NCBI RefSeq assembly: GCF_001683915.1
Contig: NZ_LXTT01000129.1
Location: 1 to 46,012 of the forward strand
DNA length: 46,012 nucleotides
Source: Allomuricauda sp. CP2A
Lineage (GTDB): Bacteria > Bacteroidota > Bacteroidia > Flavobacteriales > Flavobacteriaceae
Reading direction: 5' to 3'
In this document: positions 19,077 through 26,863 of the stretch, piece by piece
How the letters are laid out: every line of letters starts with the position of its first letter
Numbering within the stretch: position 1 is the first letter of the stretch
Notes under the pieces: model-generated
Databases searched by the model: none
Told to the model about the DNA's origin: nothing
The model's input: the letters and a program-made list of their open reading frames with translations, nothing else
Translations under genes and position numbers: made by a program

Positions 19077-20165
19077 ATGGCAGCAGGAAAAATTATCAAT
19101 GAGAAATCGCTCAAGTTCCTTGAAAAATATTTGAACAATCCCTCTCCTACGGGTTATGAATGGGAAGGGCAAAAAATATGGATGGACTATGTAAAACCGT
19201 ATGTTGATGATTTTATCACGGATACCTACGGAACCGCGGTGGCTGTTATTAATCCCGATGCAAAATACAGAGTGGTCATTGAGGGACATTCCGATGAAAT
19301 CTCTTGGTATGTGAATTATATTACTGACAATGGTTTGCTCTATGTCATCCGAAATGGGGGCAGCGACCATCAAATTGCGCCTTCCAAATGGGTGAATATC
19401 CATACCAAAAATGGCATTGTAAAGGGTGTTTTCGGGTGGCCGGCCATCCATACACGGGACAAGGCCAAGGAAGAAACGCCGAAGATTGAGAACATTTTCA
19501 TCGATATAGGGGCCAAGGACAAGGAAGAAGTTGAGAAAATGGGCGTCCACGTGGGTTGTGTCATCACCTACCCCGATGAATTCCATATACTGAACAAGGA
19601 TAAATTTGTGTGCCGCGCACTGGATAACCGGGTTGGCGGCTTTATGATTGCCGAAGTGGCCCGTTTGCTCCATGAAAACAAGCAGAAACTACCCTTCGGG
19701 TTGTACATCACCAATTCGGTGCAGGAAGAGATTGGATTGCGTGGTGCTGAGATGATCACACAGACCATTAAGCCCAATGTGGCCATTGTTACCGATGTGT
19801 GCCACGACACCACCACCCCAATGATCGACAAAAAGAAAGAGGGTGAGACCATGATCGGTTCCGGGCCCGTGGTTTCGTATGCGCCTGCAGTACAGAACAA
19901 GCTCAGGGAACGTATTTTGGAAACTGCTGAAGCCAAAAAAATACCCTTCCAGCGGTTGGCGGCTTCCCGCTATACCGGAACGGACACGGATGCTTTTGCC
20001 TACAGTAATGGTGGAGTGGCCTCTGCGTTGATTTCACTTCCCTTGCGCTATATGCACACCACGGTGGAGACGGTTCATAAAGATGATGTGGAAAATGTGA
20101 TCCGTTTAATCTACGAAACGCTGTTGACCATTAAGGAAGGGGAGACGTTCAGTTATTTTGATTAA
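19077..20165 (+). CDS. M42-family metallopeptidase (M20/M25/M40 clan), aminopeptidase/glucanase type
   Basis: 362 residues, a cytosolic di-metal peptidase. Expected metal ligands and catalytic residues appear in order: EGHSDEISWYV (His near 65), CRALDNRVGGF (Asp near 180), SVQEEIGLRGAEM (catalytic Glu-Glu near 215), VTDVCHDT (Asp near 240) and HTTVETVHKDD (His near 325). The family trims small peptides from N termini, often as a dodecamer. A divergent promoter is shared with DUF4294. A block of dispersed repeats follows the stop. Confidence 0.94.
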   Translation: MAAGKIINEKSLKFLEKYLNNPSPTGYEWEGQKIWMDYVKPYVDDFITDTYGTAVAVINPDAKYRVVIEGHSDEISWYVNYITDNGLLYVIRNGGSDHQIAPSKWVNIHTKNGIVKGVFGWPAIHTRDKAKEETPKIENIFIDIGAKDKEEVEKMGVHVGCVITYPDEFHILNKDKFVCRALDNRVGGFMIAEVARLLHENKQKLPFGLYITNSVQEEIGLRGAEMITQTIKPNVAIVTDVCHDTTTPMIDKKKEGETMIGSGPVVSYAPAVQNKLRERILETAEAKKIPFQRLAASRYTGTDTDAFAYSNGGVASALISLPLRYMHTTVETVHKDDVENVIRLIYETLLTIKEGETFSYFD

Positions 20166-20187
20166 GGGAATAAGCGTCAGTTCGAGC

Positions 20188-20281
20188 TGTCATCTTGATC
20201 TGTACCCTGAGCGTAGTCGAAGGGGCAGTCGAAAGAACAGTCGAGAACTTAATATACATCTCGACTGCGCTCGATGTGACA
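20188..20281. repeat. Dispersed inverted-repeat element, second type
   Basis: The ends are TGTCA and TGACA; just inside them GAGCGTAGTCGA and TCGACTGCGCTC match as inverted repeats at 11 of 12 positions. Three AGTCGA words about 12 bases apart lie inside. It is placed immediately before a different element at 20295-20374. No reading frame of note. Confidence 0.65.
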
Positions 20282-20294
20282 ATATTGCTGACTT

Positions 20295-20374
20295 GACGTC
20301 ATGCTGAACTTGCTTCAGCATCTCACACCTACTTTTCAAAATTAATGGGACCCTGAAACAAGTTCAGGGTGACG
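20295..20374. repeat. Dispersed double-hairpin repeat, copy 2
   Basis: Same plan as 29-116: hairpin ATGCTGAA/TTCAGCAT (20301-20321) then ACCCTGAA/TTCAGGGT (20350-20370). Here the outer arms CGTCATGCTGAACTTG and the complement of CAAGTTCAGGGTGACG match at 14 of 16 positions. It ends 19 bases before the Nudix start codon. Confidence 0.78.
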
Positions 20375-20392
20375 AATTGCTATTTTTGTGTT

Positions 20393-20941
20393 ATGGATGA
20401 ATGGGTGGACATTTTGGATGAGCAGGGAAACCCCACGGGGCAATCCTGTTTAAAATCCGAAGCGCACCGAAAAGGGCTGTTTCATCCCACGGTCCATGTG
20501 TGGCTGTACACCAAAGATGGCAGGGTTCTCATTCAACAACGGGGAAAACACAAGGCTACCCACCCCCTACTTTGGGATGTTTCCGTGGCAGGTCACGTAG
20601 CGTCTGGGGAAGACCTGAAAGTGGCTGCTGTACGCGAGGTTGCCGAAGAGGTTGGTCTACCCATTTCTGAAACGGATTTGGAACCTATCGGTAGTTTTAA
20701 AGCAGTCCACAAAATTTCCAAACATTTTATTGATGCCGAGTTCCACCATGTTTTTTTGTGCGAGCTCCAAGTGCCGTTAAGCAATTTGACCAAACAGGAC
20801 AGCGAAGTGGATGCCTTGGATTTGATTCCCTTGCTCCAATTTGCTGACGAAACTTGGGGCATGGCCAATACGGGGAAATATGTTCCCCATGGTACCGAGT
20901 ATTACAAGACCATCATCAAGGAAATCAAAAAGCGGCTTTGA
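20393..20941 (+). CDS. Nudix hydrolase, IPP-isomerase-like subgroup
   Basis: 182 residues from the ATG at 20393 (an upstream GTG frame at 20369 starts inside the repeat and is rejected). The Nudix box G-x5-E-x7-R-E-x2-E-E-x-G is complete: GHVASGE followed by REVAEEVGL (about 64-85). The N-terminal DEWVDILDEQGNPTG and the H-x-TVHVWLY stretch resemble the YfcD/IPP isomerase-like group. It hydrolyses a nucleoside-diphosphate-linked or related compound, substrate unknown. The 3' end overlaps hisS tail-to-tail by 17 bases. Confidence 0.9.
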   Translation: MDEWVDILDEQGNPTGQSCLKSEAHRKGLFHPTVHVWLYTKDGRVLIQQRGKHKATHPLLWDVSVAGHVASGEDLKVAAVREVAEEVGLPISETDLEPIGSFKAVHKISKHFIDAEFHHVFLCELQVPLSNLTKQDSEVDALDLIPLLQFADETWGMANTGKYVPHGTEYYKTIIKEIKKRL

Positions 20942-22313
20942 CGGTTTCAGCGAACTGCTTGGCTTCATCCAATTTATAGGCCTTTTGGTCTCCTGTTTTC
21001 ATGTTCTTGACCACAAAATTACCTTGGGTAAGTTCCTGTTCCCCTAAAAGAATCACGTAGGGAACTCCTCTTTTATCGGCGTATTTGAACTGCTTTTGCA
21101 CTTTGGCATCCGTAGGATACAAATCGGCGCGTAGCCCTGACTTTCTGAGGGATGATACCAGTTTTAAGCTTGCAAGACCTTCTCCTTTTCCAAAATTAAG
21201 ACAAAGTATGTCCAAGGAAGTGTCCAAGCTGTCCGGGAAGAGGTTCAATTCCTCCAAAACCAAATAAATACGGTCCAGTCCGAAGGAAATCCCCACACCA
21301 CTCACATCCTTCAACCCAAAAATACCGGTCAAATCATCATAACGTCCACCGCCGCCAATGGAGCCCATGCTGACCCCTTCTGGGGCGGAAACCTCAAAAA
21401 TGGCCCCAGTGTAGTAGTTGAGACCACGGGCAAGGGTCACATCCAATTGTAGGGTTGCCGTTTGCAATCCAACTGCTTCAACGGTATTGATGATTTCTTC
21501 CAAATCGGCCACCCCTTGCTGGCCAATTTCAGAATCTGAAAGCAAATTTTTGAGTTCTTCCAACTGCTGGGCGGCTGAACCTGACATGGAAAACAAGGGC
21601 TGGGCTTTGGCAATGGCAGTTTCAGAGATGCCTTTTTCCAACATCTCGGCCTTAACCTTTTCCTCGCCTATTTTGTCGAGCTTGTCCAAGGCAACCGTAA
21701 AATCGATTAGGAGGTGCTTGGCGCCAATCACCTCGGCAATTCCGGAAAGAATTTTACGATTGTTGATTTTAATGGTGGTGCCTTTCAGCCCCAAATCGGT
21801 AAAAACAGCATCGTACAATTGTACAAATTCCACCTCTTGCAAAAGTGAATTCGCTCCCACCACATCCGCATCGCACTGATAAAACTCACGGAAACGCCCT
21901 TTTTGGGGACGGTCCGCACGCCAAACCGGTTGAATTTGGTAGCGTTTGAAGGGAAAATCAATTTCGTTTTGGTGCATCACCACATAGCGGGCAAAGGGAA
22001 CGGTAAGGTCATAACGCAGTGCTTTTTCGGAGATTTTTGGAGTTAGGGAGGCAGAATTCTTGGAACTGTAGGTCACATCATCCACTTTTGAGATAAAATC
22101 CCCAGAGTTCAAGATTTTGAAAATCAACCGATCTCCTTCATCCCCGTATTTTCCCATTAGGGTCTCGGAGTTTTCAAAAGAAGGGGTTTCAATGGGTTGG
22201 AAACCATAGGTTTCAAAATGCGTTTTTATTGTCTGGATGATATAGTTGCGCTTGGCCACCTCAGCGGGCGAAAAATCTCGGGTTCCTTTGGGTATGGATG
22301 GTTTCTGTGCCAT
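20925..22313 (-). CDS. hisS: Histidyl-tRNA synthetase
   Basis: 462 residues, a class II synthetase that charges tRNA-His. Motif 2 region is PVWRADRPQKGRFREFYQCD (about 128-147); histidine-specific signatures are ARGLNYYTGAIFEV (about 294-307) and GSIGGGGRYDDL (about 317-328); motif 3 is SGVGISFGLDRI (about 336-347). The C-terminal anticodon-binding domain (about 365-462) has the form ADLYPTDAKVQKQFKYADKRG. The start at 22313 sits 20 bases after a perfect TATATTTG box. A heptamer tandem array occupies the region where the -33 element should be. Confidence 0.97.
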   Translation of the reverse strand: MAQKPSIPKGTRDFSPAEVAKRNYIIQTIKTHFETYGFQPIETPSFENSETLMGKYGDEGDRLIFKILNSGDFISKVDDVTYSSKNSASLTPKISEKALRYDLTVPFARYVVMHQNEIDFPFKRYQIQPVWRADRPQKGRFREFYQCDADVVGANSLLQEVEFVQLYDAVFTDLGLKGTTIKINNRKILSGIAEVIGAKHLLIDFTVALDKLDKIGEEKVKAEMLEKGISETAIAKAQPLFSMSGSAAQQLEELKNLLSDSEIGQQGVADLEEIINTVEAVGLQTATLQLDVTLARGLNYYTGAIFEVSAPEGVSMGSIGGGGRYDDLTGIFGLKDVSGVGISFGLDRIYLVLEELNLFPDSLDTSLDILCLNFGKGEGLASLKLVSSLRKSGLRADLYPTDAKVQKQFKYADKRGVPYVILLGEQELTQGNFVVKNMKTGDQKAYKLDEAKQFAETVKAAF

Positions 22314-22332
22314 GTACTTTTAAATTCTCGTG

Positions 22333-22340
22333 CAAATATA
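22333..22340 (-). promoter_or_regulatory. hisS -7 box (TATATTTG)
   Basis: Perfect TAnnTTTG on the minus strand. The -33 position (about 22358-22362) falls in the degenerate edge of the heptamer array, and no TTG is present there. Confidence 0.65.
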
Positions 22341-22347
22341 CGGTTTT

Positions 22348-22448
22348 GGGTGATGGGTGAAAGGGGAAAGGGTGAAAGGTGAAAGGTGAAGGGTGAAGGG
22401 TGAAAGGTGAAGGGTGAAGGGTGAAAGGTGAAAGGTGAAAGGTGAAGG
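22348..22448. repeat. Heptamer tandem array GGTGAA(A/G), 11 units
   Basis: From 22371 to 22447 the unit GGTGAAA or GGTGAAG is repeated eleven times without a break, preceded by a degenerate version from 22348. The A/G choice at base 7 varies between units. It abuts the hisS promoter on one side and lies about 160 bases upstream of the lipoprotein promoter on the other. Copy-number change by slippage is likely for such an array; an effect on either gene is inference. Confidence 0.92.
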
Positions 22449-22581
22449 TTTATGGCTCATCCTTTTTTAAAAAGAAGTTTCGGATCTATCGCACACCATT
22501 ATTAACAAGAAAAATCCCTCGAAAATTAATCCGTTATAAAATACAGCCATTTGGTCAACCCAAAAGGTGCATCCGTCAATC

Positions 22582-22617
22582 AAGGTCAAATTAGGACCTT
22601 AATGGCTTCTACATTTG
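22582..22617 (+). promoter_or_regulatory. Promoter and possible operator of the collagen-like lipoprotein
   Basis: TACATTTG at 22610-22617 is a perfect -7 box, 38 bases before the ATG. The perfect inverted repeat AAGGTC-N7-GACCTT (22582-22600) covers the -33 position, where no TTG is present. That arrangement fits a regulator-dependent promoter, though the repeat is short. Confidence 0.5.
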
Positions 22618-22654
22618 CCTAATCTGTAAAAAATAATAACAAAAAAATTAAATT

Positions 22655-23392
22655 ATGAAACTACAAAGATTATTTGTGTTGGGCTGTATGGTAGCATCCA
22701 TGGCCCTTGTCACTTCTTGCTCGGATGGAGAAGATGGAGCTCCAGGAAAGAACGGAATTGACGGAAAGGATGGAACAAATGGAACGAATGGCGTGGATGG
22801 TGTTGATGGTACTGATGGAGCCGATGGAATCAATTGTTGGGATTTGAACGGTGATGGTATTGCCAATATGACTGGAGAATATACCGAAGACGTAAATGGC
22901 GACCAAGTTGTGGATGCCTTGGATTGCCAAGGTGCAGATGGACAAGGCACTACTGCAGGACGCATTATTGTGGATGTAAGCGCTGTTGTGGAAGGCACAA
23001 ATCCTGTAACACTGGATACTGCCACATATCCAGAACTTGCCGCATTGACCCAAGAAGTTTTGGCCACCCATGCGGTCTTAGTTTATTTGAGTGATGGGGG
23101 CACCTATATATCCATTCCTGGAAGAGTTGAGTTCTTGGATTTACAGTACGATGTAACTTTTGCCACAGGGGCCGTCCTTATAACCATGTCTGATTATGAT
23201 GGTTTTGATGTAGGTCCTGGCTGGTCAGATACTTTGACTGAGGTACACATCGTTCTTATCCCAACCACAGATTTAGCAGGCAAATCCCAAGCTGATGTTA
23301 TGGCTTCCTTAAAAGGCCTTGGGGTGGACGCCAATGATTACCATGAGGTAATGCGTTATTTTGAAATAGATGAATACCAGCCTAACATTTAA
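22655..23392 (+). CDS. Collagen-like lipoprotein with Asp/Asn-rich cysteine motif
   Basis: 245 residues. Signal peptide with lipobox VTSC (lipidated Cys22). Directly after it come about 12 Gly-X-Y triplets (about 25-60), many ending in Asp or Asn (GKDGTNGTNGVDG), i.e. collagen-like. Next is a module bounded by cysteines, CWDLNGDG ... DVNGDQVVDALDC (about 61-91), which looks like a paired calcium-binding loop. The remaining 150 residues form a beta-rich domain I cannot assign. It is likely a surface-exposed stalk and head. It has its own promoter with an inverted repeat and a strong terminator; no partner gene is obvious. Confidence 0.85.
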   Translation: MKLQRLFVLGCMVASMALVTSCSDGEDGAPGKNGIDGKDGTNGTNGVDGVDGTDGADGINCWDLNGDGIANMTGEYTEDVNGDQVVDALDCQGADGQGTTAGRIIVDVSAVVEGTNPVTLDTATYPELAALTQEVLATHAVLVYLSDGGTYISIPGRVEFLDLQYDVTFATGAVLITMSDYDGFDVGPGWSDTLTEVHIVLIPTTDLAGKSQADVMASLKGLGVDANDYHEVMRYFEIDEYQPNI

Positions 23393-23403
23393 TATAAACA
23401 AGT

Positions 23404-23434
23404 AAGGGCTTCCGTAAGGGAGTCCTTTTTTTTT
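23404..23434 (+). terminator. GNRA-loop terminator of the lipoprotein gene
   Basis: Stem AAGGGCTTCC / GGGAGTCCTT closed by GTAA and followed by a run of T. It is close to the hairpin at 8431-8454. Confidence 0.85.
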
Positions 23435-23470
23435 GGTGCTTTTTGATAAAAGTTGGTAATATACCGCGGA

Positions 23471-23510
23471 TGGGATTCTTCAATCGCTTCGCTCTTTCAG
23501 GATGACATTG
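23471..23510. repeat. Possible half of a dispersed repeat
   Basis: The words GATTCTTC, CGCTTCGCTC and CAGGATGACA resemble one arm of the TGTCA-ended intergenic elements seen at 20188-20281, but no second arm is present. It lies in the convergent gap between the lipoprotein and the DUF6495-like gene. Confidence 0.4.
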
Positions 23511-23556
23511 AAATTCAAACCCCGACGCTAAATCTAATGTCTATATATTCACATGG

Positions 23557-24027
23557 TCACTCCATAATCTGCTCAAACCACTGGTAGAGCTCTCCTTTGG
23601 TAATGACCGCTCCCTGTTTGATGATTTCAAATTTATCCGCGTTTTTATCCTCTCCATAGGCCTTTGAGGCGGTGAGATATTCCACAAAATCGGACTGAAA
23701 GTTACGCTTGAACCAATCAAAGCCCACTTTGGTACGCAAATCAATCTCGGGATTCATCACTTTTACCGAAAGGAGTTTCATTTCCTTATCGGTCAAATGA
23801 AAAAGATGCATATGTCGTTCAGAAACATTTTCCAAATACTCCACCTTGGAAAGCACACCTTCCCAAATGAGATCACTGAACACATCAATTTCCTCTTCGG
23901 CCACTGCCGGTTTTTCTTCTTTAATGGTTTTCCACTCCTCTGCCGTTATGGACTGTGTGGCCAAAAAATTAATGAACTCGGGGTGCAACTCCTCCAATTG
24001 TTCTTTTGAAAGTCTTTTATATTTCAT
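23557..24027 (-). CDS. DUF6495-like protein
   Basis: 156 residues from the ATG at 24027, which gives the start KYKRLSKEQLEELHPEF; a longer frame to 24072 is unlikely. It is a soluble acidic protein, mostly helical, with a conserved-looking stretch LATQSITAEEW (about 22-32) and EIDVFSDLIWEGVL (about 45-58). I associate this start with a Flavobacteriaceae family listed as DUF6495; function unknown. It is transcribed alone, with a 250-base gap to the divergent DUF4168 gene. Confidence 0.75.
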   Translation of the reverse strand: MKYKRLSKEQLEELHPEFINFLATQSITAEEWKTIKEEKPAVAEEEIDVFSDLIWEGVLSKVEYLENVSERHMHLFHLTDKEMKLLSVKVMNPEIDLRTKVGFDWFKRNFQSDFVEYLTASKAYGEDKNADKFEIIKQGAVITKGELYQWFEQIME

Positions 24028-24217
24028 CTGTTGTATTCTATTTTCAAAGGTCAGATGTAATTCGCTCAACATTTACATCAAGTTCATATTCCTCTGGCTC
24101 ATTTCATGCTGCAAAAATAAAAAAGGACATGGAGAACATTCCCTTTTTTGGTCCAATAAAGCGGTCAGCCATCAGAATTAACCGTATTCTCCTTAAGTTT
24201 TAGTTAACAGCCTTATT

Positions 24218-24248
24218 TTGGGAAGCGCCTTAATTTATTGTAGTTTCG
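24218..24248 (+). promoter_or_regulatory. Promoter (TTG-N20-TAGTTTCG) of the DUF4168 gene
   Basis: TTG at 24218-24220 and TAGTTTCG at 24241-24248, spacing 20, one mismatch to TAnnTTTG, 30 bases before the ATG. Confidence 0.5.
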
Positions 24249-24278
24249 AAAAATAACCTATATAAAAATATTTTTAGA

Positions 24279-24746
24279 ATGAGATTTTCGAAACCATGTA
24301 AAACTTTATTTGTTTGTCTATTAGCCATTGGGATGGGCGCTATTTCTCCGCTAAGCGCCCAAGAACAGGTAGAGGTGTCCGATGCTGAACTGAACAAGAT
24401 TGCCTCTGCGTTCCAAGGCATCCAAGAAGTAAATAGAGCGGCACAACAGAAGGTTATGGAAACGGTTGAGGAAAATGGTTTTGAGACCGATAGGTTCAAT
24501 GAGTTGTACCAAGCCTCAGCATCCGCAGACAAAACAGTTGATATCAGCGACGAAGAAAAAGAACGATTTGGGAAATTAATGAGCGAAATACAACAGTTAC
24601 AGGTTGGTTTTACCGAACAAATTGAAGAAGTCATCAGCAATGAAGGCATGAGTCTGGAACGCTACCAAGTTATAGCCATGGCTTTGCAAAGCGATACTGA
24701 GCTTCAAGGCCGCTTAAAAACCATTTTGACGCAAGTACAGCAATAG
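24279..24746 (+). CDS. DUF4168 periplasmic helical protein
   Basis: 155 residues. The signal peptide ends at LSAQ (about 27). The mature part is helical and glutamine/glutamate-rich, with DAELNKIASAFQGIQEVN (about 34-51) and a C-terminal repeat-like half, YQVIAMALQSDTELQGRL (about 128-145), fitting DUF4168. Function unknown; it is probably soluble in the periplasm. A promoter lies at 24218-24248 and a bidirectional terminator shared with the ribosomal operon at 24774-24805. Confidence 0.85.
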   Translation: MRFSKPCKTLFVCLLAIGMGAISPLSAQEQVEVSDAELNKIASAFQGIQEVNRAAQQKVMETVEENGFETDRFNELYQASASADKTVDISDEEKERFGKLMSEIQQLQVGFTEQIEEVISNEGMSLERYQVIAMALQSDTELQGRLKTILTQVQQ

Positions 24747-24773
24747 GGAGATATTCAAGCATACGGATATCAC

Positions 24774-24805
24774 AAAAAAGAGCCATGCTTTGCATGGCTC
24801 TTTTT
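24774..24805. terminator. Bidirectional terminator between DUF4168 gene and rplI
   Basis: Perfect stem GAGCCATGC / GCATGGCTC with loop TTT, flanked by A6 upstream and T5 downstream, so it can stop transcripts from both strands. Confidence 0.92.
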
Positions 24806-24829
24806 ATAGTATTGACTGAAAACCAGTAT

Positions 24830-25282
24830 TTACTTCGCTTCAGCTATCACCTCAAAAGGAAATTCAACAACAACTTCTCGGTGAAGTCTGATGACAGCCT
24901 CATAAGGTCCTACCCTTTTGATGGCCCCTCCTTTAATATTGATAAACTTTCTGTCTATTTGGTGCCCTTCCTTGTCCAACGCGGCCGCTAGATCAATTGT
25001 GGTCACGGAACCGAACAATTTATCACCCGCTCCAACCTTGGCTGGAATACGGATTTCCAATTGTTTTAGGGCTTCCGCTGTCTTGTTGGCCGCATCAATG
25101 ATCTTTTTCTCTTTGTGGGCTCTTTGTTTAAGGTTCTCTGCCAAAACTTTTTTGGCGGAAGGCGTGGCCAAGGTGGCCAATCCTTGAGGGATTAAAAAGT
25201 TTCTGCCGTAACCGTTCTTTACGGAAACGATATCATCTTTAAATCCCAAATCCTGTACATCTTCTTTTAGAATAAGTTCCAT
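24830..25282 (-). CDS. rplI: 50S ribosomal protein L9
   Basis: 150 residues, standard length. The N-terminal domain contains MELILKEDVQDLGFKDDIVSVKNGYGRNFL (first 30 residues, in part), with the family's GYGRNFLIPQGLA signature at about 24-36, then the long connecting helix and the C-terminal domain ending in VVVEFPFEVIAEAK. It is last in the rpsF-rpsR-rplI operon and followed by the bidirectional terminator at 24774-24805. Confidence 0.98.
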   Translation of the reverse strand: MELILKEDVQDLGFKDDIVSVKNGYGRNFLIPQGLATLATPSAKKVLAENLKQRAHKEKKIIDAANKTAEALKQLEIRIPAKVGAGDKLFGSVTTIDLAAALDKEGHQIDRKFINIKGGAIKRVGPYEAVIRLHREVVVEFPFEVIAEAK

Positions 25283-25296
25283 TCTCTGGTATTTTT

Positions 25297-25593
25297 TTAT
25301 TTCAACATATCGCCAACGTACGGCATTAACGCTAGGTGGCGTGCACGCTTCACGGCCTGTGCCACTTTTCTTTGGTATTTCAAGGAAGTACCGGTAAGTC
25401 TTCTGGGAAGCAATTTACCCTGTTCGTTTACCAATTTCATCAAAAAATCCGGGTCTTTGTAATCTATATACTTGATGCCTGATTTTTTGAACCTGCAATA
25501 CTTCTTTTGTTTGCTGGTCTCAATGTTAAGCGGGGTCAAATATCTAATTTCCCCGTCTTTCTTTGACTTTGCTTGTTGTTCAATAGATGCCAT
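25297..25593 (-). CDS. rpsR: 30S ribosomal protein S18
   Basis: 98 residues, longer than the 75 of E. coli through an N-terminal extension of about 25 residues, a common Bacteroidota feature. The core reads [19 protein letters not shown] (about 33-51), then [19 protein letters not shown] (about 61-79) and a basic tail [11 protein letters not shown]. It binds beside S6 in the platform of the 30S subunit. It is middle gene of the operon, 4 bases after rpsF and 14 before rplI. Confidence 0.97.
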   Translation of the reverse strand: MASIEQQAKSKKDGEIRYLTPLNIETSKQKKYCRFKKSGIKYIDYKDPDFLMKLVNEQGKLLPRRLTGTSLKYQRKVAQAVKRARHLALMPYVGDMLK

Positions 25594-25597
25594 AACC

Positions 25598-25936
25598 CTA
25601 TGCGTTTGCTTTTAATTTGGTTCTTCTTTTTTCGGCCCAAGCAATGGCATGCTTGTCCAGTTTAACGGTCAAAAAACGCATAACGCGCTCATCTCTTCGA
25701 AACTCCAACTCATAAGGCCCAATGGCCTCGCCTGGAGCGGTGAATTCGAACAAGTGGTAAAAACCACTTTTCTTGTGCTGAATGGGATAGGCTAATTTTT
25801 TAAGTCCCCAATCTTCCTTGGAGACCATTTTGCCACCATTCTTAATCAAGAAATCCTCAAATTTCTTGACTGTTTCCTCTATCTGTGTTTCAGACAGAAC
25901 GGGATTTAAAATGAAAACAGTTTCGTAATGGTTCAT
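25598..25936 (-). CDS. rpsF: 30S ribosomal protein S6
   Basis: 112 residues from the ATG at 25936, giving the standard start [14 protein letters not shown]; the frame's longer reading to 25981 is rejected because the promoter lies inside it. Family segments include [20 protein letters not shown] (about 51-70) and [16 protein letters not shown] (about 87-102). First gene of rpsF-rpsR-rplI. The promoter is TTG-N20-TAATTTTG at 25958-25988. Confidence 0.98.
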   Translation of the reverse strand: MNHYETVFILNPVLSETQIEETVKKFEDFLIKNGGKMVSKEDWGLKKLAYPIQHKKSGFYHLFEFTAPGEAIGPYELEFRRDERVMRFLTVKLDKHAIAWAEKRRTKLKANA

Positions 25937-25957
25937 ATTATATATTTTAAAGGAGCG

Positions 25958-25988
25958 CAAAATTAGTGATATTTCCTTCACCCTGCAA
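25958..25988 (-). promoter_or_regulatory. Promoter of the rpsF operon (TTG-N20-TAATTTTG)
   Basis: On the minus strand TTG (25988-25986) is followed 20 bases later by TAATTTTG (25965-25958), a clean match to the Bacteroidota consensus. The leader is about 15 nt, leaving little room for an S6:S18 autoregulatory RNA element upstream of the start. Confidence 0.72.
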
Positions 25989-26170
25989 GAAAACTAAAAA
26001 AACTTCGTTTAAGTACAAGAGTTATCAACAAAACCGAACCCTTTAAACATACATAACGTATATGGCAATATACACAACAAAATAGACCATGTTTACATCT
26101 TTTGTTGCTCTTAAACGTCTTTTTTATGTAATTTGCCGATGATTTAAAACCCTACAAATCACCCCATTCT

Positions 26171-26863
26171 ATGAAATTAAAAAGTATAATTGTAGACGAT
26201 TCCTCCATGCAGCGCATGGCTGTTGCAAAATTGGTCAACAATCATCCACATCTTGCTTTAGTTGCTGAGTACAGCAATGCCATTGAAGCCAAAAATGGCC
26301 TTAAGAACCATGAAGTCGATTTGATCTTTTTGGATGTTGAAATGCCCATTATAAGCGGTTTTGACCTTTTGGAGGCCCTAGAGAACCCACCACAGGTTAT
26401 CCTTATTACAGGAAAACCTGATTACGCACTCAAAGCTTTTGATTACGACGTAACCGATTACCTTCACAAACCCATCACTTTGGCCCGTTTTGAAGCCTCT
26501 GTAAAAAGAGCCGTGGCCAAATACGAGCAGATGAACCGTGTTGATGAAGATGAAGAACATATTTTTGTAAAGAGCAACCTTAAAAAACGTAAGGTTATCC
26601 TAAACGATATTAAATGGATCGAGGCATTGGGAGATTACATTAAGTTGGTGACAGATGAAGCCAACATCGTAATCCTTTCCACCATGAAATCTTTCGAAAA
26701 GCAATTGCCGGCCGATAAATTTCTACGCATCCATAAATCCTATATTGTGAATCTGGAGAAGATTGAAAAATTCAACAGTAAAAATGTTGAAGTAGGGGGA
26801 AGACAGATTCCGTTGAGTAGAAACAAAAAGACTGAGTTGGCCGAAGCACTGGCCAATGTATAA
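26171..26863 (+). CDS. LytTR-family response regulator (orphan)
   Basis: 230 residues. An N-terminal receiver domain (1-120) has the acidic pocket VDD (8-10), phosphoacceptor Asp55 in LIFLDVEMP, and the conserved lysine in DYLHKP (about 97-102). A C-terminal LytTR DNA-binding domain (about 132-228) has IEALGDYIKLVTDE and FLRIHKSYIVNLEKIEKF. LytTR proteins are activators that bind direct repeats. No histidine kinase is next to it, so its partner is encoded elsewhere or absent. It stops one base before the priA stop, and the two genes converge. Confidence 0.95.
   Translation: MKLKSIIVDDSSMQRMAVAKLVNNHPHLALVAEYSNAIEAKNGLKNHEVDLIFLDVEMPIISGFDLLEALENPPQVILITGKPDYALKAFDYDVTDYLHKPITLARFEASVKRAVAKYEQMNRVDEDEEHIFVKSNLKKRKVILNDIKWIEALGDYIKLVTDEANIVILSTMKSFEKQLPADKFLRIHKSYIVNLEKIEKFNSKNVEVGGRQIPLSRNKKTELAEALANV

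Noticed and set aside
22348..22448. Heptamer array as a CRISPR array
   Set aside because: Units are 7 bp with no spacers and no cas genes in the window.
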